Shown here piece by piece: positions 25,679-35,300 of a stretch of 64,000 nt of DNA (positions are counted from its first letter, which is position 1; each line of letters opens with the position of its first letter). The notes under the pieces are model-generated. The model worked only from the letters and a program-made list of their open reading frames with translations, had not been told where the DNA came from and made no database searches. The DNA comes from Bacteroidota bacterium (GTDB lineage: Bacteria > Bacteroidota > Bacteroidia > Chitinophagales > Chitinophagaceae), in the NCBI GenBank assembly GCA_030706685.1, contig JAUZOA010000002.1:1-64000 (forward strand), read 5' to 3'. Made by a program: the position numbers and the translations under genes.

Positions 25679-26587
25679 TTAATTCTTGTTAGTACAACGG
25701 TAGCTAATTCTATATTGCCCCGTAGCCGGCCTGTATTGCTGACATTCCGGTCTCCTGTGTCTTGCCGGTGAGTTCTTTGAGCCAAGAGTAAAAGGTATTC
25801 CTACTTTCATATTCCAACCGGCAACAGAAGATTGCAGGTTGGTAGTAATTGATTTCGCTCCTGCTCCTGAATATATGCTCTGGTTGCCAAGGTTGCCAAG
25901 ACCTTTGAAATAATTAACGCTCACAGTAAACAGCCTTGTACTTTTTCTTCCAAATTCAAACCCTGTGCCTGCTATCAATGCTGTATTCCAGTTGCCGGCA
26001 CGGTATTCATAAGAAGTCTGGCCATTTTGGGTTTTAGTAACTACATCTGTTTTCACTCCCGGTATAAATCCCATACCGATTGAAGGTTGTATGCGAACCC
26101 ATTTCCGGCTAAAGGAAGTTTGTGCTTTATTATTACCGGAACAATTTCTCCGGCGGCAGTGCCACCCGGAACAAGAAGCGCTATGCTTCGTTGTTTCATT
26201 TTTAGCCTGGGTTTGTTTTTTATTGCCTAAAGAAATCGGTCTCGAGCTGAACTGGTAACCTCCTTCGAGCCTCACTTGCATATTTCCGGAAGTAGTAGTA
26301 AAATTATTCATACCCGTCTCAGGATCTGTAAAGGTGAAATTGACAACCGACCGGCTGCTCGCGGCTCCCAGGAAAAATCCATTCCCATGTTTCGATGTAT
26401 AAACAAGCCGGAGGCTTGCTTGCGGAGAAAATTTCACTCCCATGGGTGAAAAAGAGCCGAGATGGTTATAATTGATATTTGTTTTTGAATTTTCAAAACC
26501 CACTTGTGGAAGTAAGCTGAATTTTTGCGACTTCGCTGCATATCCTGATGCAACAAAGCAAAGGAAGACTACTGCTGCGGTTCTCAT
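25679..26587 (-). CDS. Outer-membrane beta-barrel protein with a Cys/Arg-rich loop
   Basis: 302 residues from the ATG at 26587 (MRTAAVVFLCFVASGYAAK, a signal peptide); a longer in-frame start at 26740 adds unlikely residues. The body alternates like a small barrel (SLLPQVGFENSKTNINYNHL, ASLRLVYTSKHGNGFFLG, GTGFEFGRKSTRLFTVSVNY). Near residues 128-150 a loop reads ASCSGWHCRRRNCSGNN, with three cysteines and many basic residues. The C-terminus (RRPECQQ to YRCTNKN) is also Cys/Arg rich. The gene is bracketed by related inverted repeats. Confidence 0.7.
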   Translation of the reverse strand: MRTAAVVFLCFVASGYAAKSQKFSLLPQVGFENSKTNINYNHLGSFSPMGVKFSPQASLRLVYTSKHGNGFFLGAASSRSVVNFTFTDPETGMNNFTTTSGNMQVRLEGGYQFSSRPISLGNKKQTQAKNETTKHSASCSGWHCRRRNCSGNNKAQTSFSRKWVRIQPSIGMGFIPGVKTDVVTKTQNGQTSYEYRAGNWNTALIAGTGFEFGRKSTRLFTVSVNYFKGLGNLGNQSIYSGAGAKSITTNLQSSVAGWNMKVGIPFTLGSKNSPARHRRPECQQYRPATGQYRISYRCTNKN

Positions 26588-26667
26588 AACAAATAGTTTT
26601 AGGTCGATAAAAGATAAGATAATCTTAAAAGGAAAAAAAATTAAATACACCAATGGCGCCACCTGCC

Positions 26668-26735
26668 TATTTTGGAAAGGGGATTGGGATCCCTCTTGCA
26701 TCGGGAGGGATGCCAATTCCAAAATTCCAAAATGA
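26668..26735. repeat. Inverted repeat upstream of lpxC-fabZ
   Basis: Arms ATTTTGGAAAGGGGATTGGG and GGGATGCCAATTCCAAAAT with CCCTC/GAGGG inside. Its right end has CAAAATTCCAAAATGA (26720-26735), identical to 25629-25644 in the repeat on the other side of the outer-membrane gene. Confidence 0.55.
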
Positions 26736-26769
26736 ACCACCCCTGATTTCTGGTTATTTCAGTTCTGAC

Positions 26770-26777
26770 TATATTTG
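26770..26777 (+). promoter_or_regulatory. -7 box candidate near the lpxC-fabZ start
   Basis: TATATTTG fits TAnnTTTG but ends only 5 bases before ATG 26783. If used, the mRNA would be almost leaderless. Confidence 0.25.
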
Positions 26778-26782
26778 TTGTT

Positions 26783-28228
26783 ATGAATCCTATAATCGAA
26801 AAGAAACCCGTAACCGGCGAAGTCGCTTCTACCGGTTATAACCCTGATAAACAACATACTTTAAAGTCAGCCGTCAGCGTTTCCGGTACAGGTCTTCATA
26901 CCGGCGTGATGGCTGACCTGACACTCAGGCCTGCCAGCCCCGGTTTTGGCCTGCAGTTCCAGCGTATTGATCTTCCCAATAAACCGGTCATAAAAGCAGA
27001 TTGTGACCTTGTCACGGATGTCAGCAGGGGCACTACACTGGAAGCAAATGGTGCAAAGGTCAGTACGGTTGAACACGTTCTCGCGGCATTGGTGGGAATG
27101 GGAATAGATAATTGCTTGATCGAGATCAACGGACCCGAAATGCCCATCATGGATGGAAGCTCCGAACCTTTTGTTGAATTAATTGAAGAAGCCGGCTTAT
27201 TGGAACAGGATGCCGCCAAAGTCTGGTATAGTATTGATGAAAATATTTATTACTATGATGAAGTAAAAAGAGTGGAGATGGTGGCGATGCCGGCGATGGA
27301 GTACAATATCACCACGCTGATTGATTTTAATTCCCCGGTATTAGGCACCCAGCACGCGGGCCTGAAACATATTTCCGATTTTAAAAAAGAAATCGCTCCC
27401 TGCCGTACTTTTTGTTTTTTGCATGAATTGGAAATGCTGCTGGATAATAATCTGATCAAAGGAGGCGACATCAACAATGCGATAGTGATAGTGGATAAGG
27501 CGGTAGATGATAATGAAATGGTCCGGTTAAAACAAATATTCCGGAGAGAGAAGATTGAAGTAAAAAGCGAGGGCTACCTGAATAACATTGAACTGCGTTT
27601 CCCCAATGAGCCGGCACGGCATAAATTGCTTGATGTGATAGGTGACCTTGCCCTGGTCGGTTATCCTGTCAAAGCAAGGATCATTGCCAATCGCCCCGGC
27701 CATAGCACTAATGTTGAATTTGCCAAAAAGATCAAGCAGTATATAAAAAAAAATAAACATACTAAAGGCGTTCCTGTCTATAATCCCACGCAGCCGCCCG
27801 TATACGACCAGCAATTCATTGAGAAAAAGCTTCCTCATCGTTTCCCGTTTTCATTGGTAGATAAGATCATTGAATTAAGTGATACGCACATTGTGGGCGT
27901 AAAAAATGTCACATTCAATGAATGGTATTTCCAGGGACATTTTCCCGGCAACCCTGTAATGCCGGGCGTATTGCAGGTAGAAGCCCTGGCCCAATGCGGG
28001 GGCATCCTTGCCATTAACCTGAGTGCCGAAGGTCAATACGATACTTACTTCCTGAAAATTGATAACTGCAAATTCAAACAGATGGTAAGACCGGGTGATA
28101 CCATGTTGCTGAAAATGGAACTCTCCTCACCTATCCGCAGAGGTATTTGCGAAATGAAAGGAACTGTGTATGTGGGCAATAAAGTAGCTACAGAAGCAGA
28201 CCTTGTAGCGCAGATCGTGAAAAGATAG
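26783..28228 (+). CDS. Bifunctional LpxC deacetylase / FabZ dehydratase
   Basis: 481 residues. The N-terminal LpxC domain (about 25-320) has TLKSAVSVSGTGLHTGV, STVEHVLAALVGMGIDN (zinc His) and HKLLDVIGDLALVG (zinc His and Asp). The C-terminal FabZ hot-dog domain (about 335-481) has LPHRFPFSLVDKI and GHFPGNPVMPGVLQVEALAQ with the catalytic His. The fusion is characteristic of Bacteroidota and joins the committed lipid A step to 3-hydroxyacyl-ACP dehydration. lpxA, which often follows it, is absent here; gyrB comes next. Confidence 0.96.
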   Translation: MNPIIEKKPVTGEVASTGYNPDKQHTLKSAVSVSGTGLHTGVMADLTLRPASPGFGLQFQRIDLPNKPVIKADCDLVTDVSRGTTLEANGAKVSTVEHVLAALVGMGIDNCLIEINGPEMPIMDGSSEPFVELIEEAGLLEQDAAKVWYSIDENIYYYDEVKRVEMVAMPAMEYNITTLIDFNSPVLGTQHAGLKHISDFKKEIAPCRTFCFLHELEMLLDNNLIKGGDINNAIVIVDKAVDDNEMVRLKQIFRREKIEVKSEGYLNNIELRFPNEPARHKLLDVIGDLALVGYPVKARIIANRPGHSTNVEFAKKIKQYIKKNKHTKGVPVYNPTQPPVYDQQFIEKKLPHRFPFSLVDKIIELSDTHIVGVKNVTFNEWYFQGHFPGNPVMPGVLQVEALAQCGGILAINLSAEGQYDTYFLKIDNCKFKQMVRPGDTMLLKMELSSPIRRGICEMKGTVYVGNKVATEADLVAQIVKR

Positions 28229-28305
28229 ACTTCCATCACACCGATTGGATAAGTAAAAAAATGTCTAAAAAAACAGGGTTTATTTGCCATGGGAAAGCCC
28301 GATAA

Positions 28306-30381
<2,076 letters not shown>

Positions 30382-30549
30382 TATTTTTCCCCCCACGTGG
30401 AAAACTTAGACTTCAAATTGTAATGGGCTAAAAACGAGGGTTTTAGCTATAGATAATCAATGCTTTAACATTCCTTCGATGAAATTCTGAACGGGAAGCA
30501 CCCTGAAAATCCGTAATTTGAGCCATAACTCATTCAAAAACTAATACCC

Positions 30550-30753
30550 ATGTCTGAAGTAACTCTTACCGCTTATAATGTAAAAACCAAGGAAAAAGGT
30601 GTTCCTATCCAGGACGCCGTCATTACCAAAACGGCCAAAGGCGCTTATATGGCGCAGGGTCATGATGGCAAAGGCAATAAGCTTACAACCCTATTAAATG
30701 GTGAAAAAGCTATGGCTGCTATAAAGGCCGGTATCGCCAAACAAGGCTGGTAA
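30550..30753 (+). CDS. 67-residue conserved small protein, possibly a cysteine-less DUF5679-like fold
   Basis: Begins MSEVTLTAYNVKTKEKGVPI and ends IKAGIAKQGW. The line AYNVKTKEK...VITKTAKGAYMAQGHDGKGNKL can be laid over the zinc-ribbon DUF5679 pattern AYCVKCKxK...GxCPxCGxK, but every zinc cysteine is replaced. That alignment is from memory and is inference. Good coding appearance, own terminator 50 bases on, no signal peptide. The last half resembles a short helix with a GW end. No function can be assigned. Confidence 0.75.
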   Translation: MSEVTLTAYNVKTKEKGVPIQDAVITKTAKGAYMAQGHDGKGNKLTTLLNGEKAMAAIKAGIAKQGW

Positions 30754-30763
30754 GTAAATCATC

Positions 30764-30781
30764 TTAAACCTATAGGTTTAA
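30764..30781. repeat. Perfect 18-base palindrome
   Basis: TTAAACCTATAGGTTTAA just after the small-protein gene stop. It may be a hairpin in the mRNA or a protein-binding site. Confidence 0.5.
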
Positions 30782-30804
30782 ACCATAAAGCATTTAGGAA
30801 CCAG

Positions 30805-30837
30805 AAAGCCTAAGCCGATAAGGTTTGGGCTTTTTCT
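30805..30837 (+). terminator. Terminator of the 67-residue gene
   Basis: AAAGCCTAAGCC pairs with GGTTTGGGCTTT (two weak positions) around GATAA, followed by TTTTTCTTT. Confidence 0.8.
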
Positions 30838-31205
30838 TTATTGGACTTACCCCCCTTTTAGGTATTTTGATGAGTCTATAGCCCGGGTGCTTGTATCTGC
30901 TTACCATCCTGCTTATCTATCCACTTTTATCTGCTTACCCTCTTCTTTCGGCTGATTATAGAGATAGAGCTAATAAGCCAATTTGTCATCGGTTTTACTA
31001 ATCTTAGCTTCGCCTTTTGTTCGGGTCTTCTTCTGGAATTCCCACAGATAACCAGAACGATTCCGGAAGGAGACCCTAACAAGACCTCTGCAGGTCTATA
31101 AAAATCAATACTTGAATATTGGTTATTCCTCAGGAAAAGAATTTCGGGAAGCTGAAAATTGGGCAAGTTCAGGTAGTAATTCATTTTGAAACAACCTCTC
31201 AATTA

Positions 31206-32219
31206 TTATCGCACAAGAACCAACGTTCCTTTTTCAGTAAAGGTCTGTTTCAGAACAAAATCAAAGAATTCAGTAATAAAAATATAGACCCCGTTTGGCT
31301 GGAGTTTGCCTTTAAAGTATCCATTCCACCCGGCTTTGGGGTCTGTTGTTTGAAAGACTGCTTCGCCGTTACGATTATAGATCGCTAATTTATATTTTGA
31401 GACAGGGCAGAAACAGGCCGCCTGGTAGATATCATTTTTCCCATCACTATTGGGCGTAAAAGCCGTAGGAAATTGAACACATTTATCCTTGCACTCCACG
31501 GCAACTACCGAATCGCTATGATTGCCGCACATATTTTCAGCATACAGCCAGTATTTCCCTCTTGTTGACGCCACAATGGATGACTCATTGCTGCCATTAC
31601 TCCAGGTATAGTTGGTTTCCCCGTCGGGTATTACCTGTAATGTAATGCCAAGTGCATCACAGGGAATGATAAACGCTTCCCCCAGTTCAAACATTGGTTT
31701 ATCAATTACTTTTACCAGCATCGGAACTCTCGGGCTCTCGCATCCGCGGATCGTCTGTGTTACCCAATGAGTAACCCTGCCAGTATCCACCGTGGAGGGT
31801 ACCGGGGCTATAGGAGATCCTGTACCACCGACAGGATCCGTATACCACAAAACATTCTGGCCTTGAACAGATAAAGCTTGTGCAGGCCTCCCTTTGCAAA
31901 GTTTGACATCATTAACTGGTGGTGATAATAAAAATGAATTGAATAATACTGTCACGGTATCAGTCTGTGTACAAACTCCGTCACTTATCTGCAGCCAGTA
32001 TTTGCCGTTAAAGCTGACATTGATAGATGTCGTTCCCTCAGCCGTTGACCATAAATAAGTGGCTCCCGGTACTACCGGGGCATTAATTTGATAATTCGTA
32101 CCCTGGCACAGCACCACCGTATCATCCGGGAAAAAAGAATTGGGAACAGCACAGCCCTGACTATTGGAAATAAAATGCAACAGGAGAAAAACAGTCAGGA
32201 GGCTGGTACATTTCTTCAT
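31206..32219 (-). CDS. Secreted protein with gliding-motility C-terminal domain (T9SS type B cargo)
   Basis: 337 residues. Signal peptide MKKCTSLLTVFLLLHFISNSQG, then two or three Ig/PKD-like repeats with paired motifs (GATYLWSTAEGTTSINVSFNGKYWLQISDG near 55-83; ETNYTWSNGSNESS and GKYWLYAENMCGN near 200-235). The CHU_C domain starts CVQFPTAFTPNSDGKND and includes YNRNGEAVFQTTDPKAGWNG and PNGVYIFITEF, the type B sorting signal of type IX secretion. Probably released or surface-bound; ligand unknown. Confidence 0.9.
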   Translation of the reverse strand: MKKCTSLLTVFLLLHFISNSQGCAVPNSFFPDDTVVLCQGTNYQINAPVVPGATYLWSTAEGTTSINVSFNGKYWLQISDGVCTQTDTVTVLFNSFLLSPPVNDVKLCKGRPAQALSVQGQNVLWYTDPVGGTGSPIAPVPSTVDTGRVTHWVTQTIRGCESPRVPMLVKVIDKPMFELGEAFIIPCDALGITLQVIPDGETNYTWSNGSNESSIVASTRGKYWLYAENMCGNHSDSVVAVECKDKCVQFPTAFTPNSDGKNDIYQAACFCPVSKYKLAIYNRNGEAVFQTTDPKAGWNGYFKGKLQPNGVYIFITEFFDFVLKQTFTEKGTLVLVR

Positions 32220-32288
32220 AAATAGAGAGTATTGTTATTCGGGTTAGCAACGGCCGCTGATCCCAAACAAGAATCCTACCAAAAGCAG

Positions 32289-32313
32289 AAAAGACCTGCC
32301 AGGCAGGTCTTTT
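32289..32313 (-). terminator. Terminator of the large subtilase gene
   Basis: AAAAGACCTGCC and GGCAGGTCTTTT form a near-perfect stem with T residues on both sides, 20 bases past the stop at 32334 on the minus strand. Confidence 0.85.
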
Positions 32314-32333
32314 ATAGAAAAATTACTTAGGGA

Positions 32334-35300
32334 TTATTGCCTGATCAATCTGAATAGCTGTTTCTTCTCTCCTGCAGTGGCTTCCAGCAAGTACAGGCCT
32401 GATGACTGCAGGTTGATACTGTGTTTTTGAACAAAGCCATCGCCTACAAGCTGTGTATGGTAAATGAGCTTTCCATTGATGTCAAATAACCTCAGGTTGA
32501 TAGTTGAACCACCATCCACCTGGTATACAAGATTGAAAACACCATTTGATGGATTAGGATAAACCTGCCATTTTATTTCATCATTGAATACAACCGGACG
32601 GACGGAAGAATAACTGAACCGCCCATCCTGGTCAACGATCTTCAGCCTGTAATAACGAACACCGGATTTATTATTTTCAATATCGGTAAAGCTATAATGA
32701 CGCTCAGTAACCGAATTGCCACTACCGCTTACTTCGCCAATCTTTATAAAATGATTCTGCTGGAATTCATTATTGCCCTTTGCCAATTCTATTTCAAACC
32801 GGGCTGTATTGATTTCCGAGGCAGTTGTCCATTCTGCCAGTACATTTTTGTTCACTATCTTTTTGGCCGTAAATGATGTCAGTTGAACCGGCAATGATTG
32901 GTTATTGCTGATCCCGCCATTATTCAGCCAGAATTCAGAAAAATCCCTGACCTTAAACTCAGCGTAGTATCCCTTGTCAAATGGAACTTTCACTACATTT
33001 GCGGAGTTAATAAATAACCAGTCGCCGGGATTATTGTCGGCTATAGTTCCATTTTCTTTACTGGTATCTGCCGAGTTACTGTATTTGGACACACCCAGTT
33101 CATAAGCCATGGATGGTTTGGTACAACCGGGGCAACCCGTCGCGTTGACCAGGTTCTCCGTTTCCGTATCCAGGAAATAAAAACGAACTATCGCCGAATC
33201 CGCGAGATTAATATTGGCAGGTTTAATGGTTATATTCCTGTCGTGATAATATTGTCCGCCAATATACCGGACCGCGGATGTATTAATATAAACCCTTGCA
33301 TTGGTGCTGCCAAGGTTCTGGCCATTGGGGTTCACAGAAGCGACCAGTTTGCCTCCATCTGTAAAATCAATCCAACTGCTTCCGTTTACAGTGGGTTGGT
33401 TAATGTTGTTGCTGGTATAAGGAGCACCGGTATAGATACCATAAATATTGTCATAAATATGGATATCATCTACTGCAATGCCTTCGAAGTTTACAAAAGG
33501 ATCAGATGTCATCACAAAGCGAAGGCGTAACCGGCTATACCCCGTTGGCAAAGGAATAGTGGCAACATGCCAGCGCGTATAATTCTCTACGCTCCATAGA
33601 TTATTATTGGTATAACTTTTATTATACCAGTTGGTACCCTGGCCATTGGCTCCAAGTCTTGTCCATGTGGTGCCATCGGCTGAGTATTCCATATAGGCGC
33701 CATCACAGAGATCGCCATCATTATTCCCGCAATCTTCCAGGTCAAGAGCTATACTCAGGCTCAGTGTTGGGTTAGTCATACCCGTGATATCAAAGCAGGG
33801 TGAATACAGGTAAGAAAGTTGTTGATCTTTATACGAGCCGGTCAAATTAGTTTTCCAGGCTTTGCTTCCACTGGCTGCCCGGTTGACCTTGGTGGAAGCC
33901 GGTGTACCATATTGCCATGAATTGTTCTTGCCGTTGCTATACCATCCACCCGGACCTGCTTCAAAATTTTCAAGATAAGGATAAGAGGATATGATGGGGG
34001 AATTAATGATCGTGACAGTAACCGTATCATTACCCCGGAAAGAATCGCCCGGGTAATCCACCCAGACCTTTACTGTATGGCTGCCTGTAGCTGATAAATC
34101 GGCCGTGCCGGTAAAAGTGAAAGATACGTTCGTGTTACCGGCGATCGAAGCGATCGTATCAATCACCGTTGCACCCCCGTCAATACTGAACTTAACAGGG
34201 ATCTTATTGACAGTAGTATCCGCACTATTGCGAACGGTGACACGTACCGGTACTGTACTGCCTAATCCGCAACTGGCAACAACAGGGGTATCCAAACTGA
34301 CCATCCGGATATCGTTATCAACTTTATAAAGATGAATATCGTCAAAAGTATAACCGGCGCCTCCGTCATTATCCGCAGCTAAAATGAATCCGAATTGCCC
34401 GAAGCGAACCTGGAAACTGCTGGAAAAATCCTGCGAGTTTGCCTTTAATATATCACTCAACTCAATGCTGGATGATTTTTTAAAAAGCCCCGGATCAACC
34501 TGGTTATTATAAAGATCATATACTTCGAGCCAGGGTTTCTGATCATCTCCTCTTATCCATACTTTATTCGCGTTATCAGGTCCTTGCCCATGATTTTTAT
34601 ACACGAAATCCAGCCGGATATCATCCAATGTACCTGTATGTGGTGATAAATTAAATGTTCCTTTTAATGAATCGGCTGTGCCAGCTCCGTTAAAACGATC
34701 CGCATCCAATGTCAGCGCTTTATTACCTGAGTAAGCAATTCCTGAATTGATAAAAGGCCTGACACGCCCAAACACAGTCGAACTTGTAAAATCATACCTG
34801 TCTGCCCCGCTTAAACCAATTTGCCCGCTGTAATAAGTTGAATCATCCGCTGATTCAATATCATCCAAAAAATCACTGCCAGTAATTAGAGTTATAGAAG
34901 CATTGGGCAATTGTTTTATGATAACCGTCATCGTATCATTAGCGCCAACCGGATCGGCGGCCGATGTATTTTGAACAACAACTCTCAATGTGTAATTGCC
35001 AATTGCTGAAAAATCATGTGTCGTCGCGAAATTATGCGTATAAGTGCCGCCTGCCGCGATAGGACCTGTTCCTGCCTCGGATACAAAAGCTCCGCCATTC
35101 ACAGAGTATTTCACATTAAATGTAGCGACCGGGGCGTCATCGAGGTTTTTTATCCGGACACTTATGGTAGTAGTCGCTGTTAATGCTGAAGATGTAAGCA
35201 ATCTTCCTGATTGAGGCGCAAGCAGCGCATCGATTTTCAGATCATTATCCGAGATAGTGCCTGAGCAGGTTCCGGTAGCCGGTTGTCTTGAAATCGCATT

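Larger units (their letters stand above)
30754..31205. other. 452-base stretch with hairpins but no gene
   Basis: It holds an 18-base perfect palindrome (30764-30781), the terminator at 30805-30837, two copies of TATCTGCTTACC near 30893 and 30928, and small hairpins at 31082-31097 (AGACCT/AGGTCT) and about 31105-31122. Reading frames here look non-coding. Confidence 0.6.

Noticed and set aside
30927-31202. 91-codon minus-strand frame downstream of the T9SS type B gene
   Set aside because: Composition (KKRVSR end, no domain) and overlap with hairpins suggest chance; no start context.
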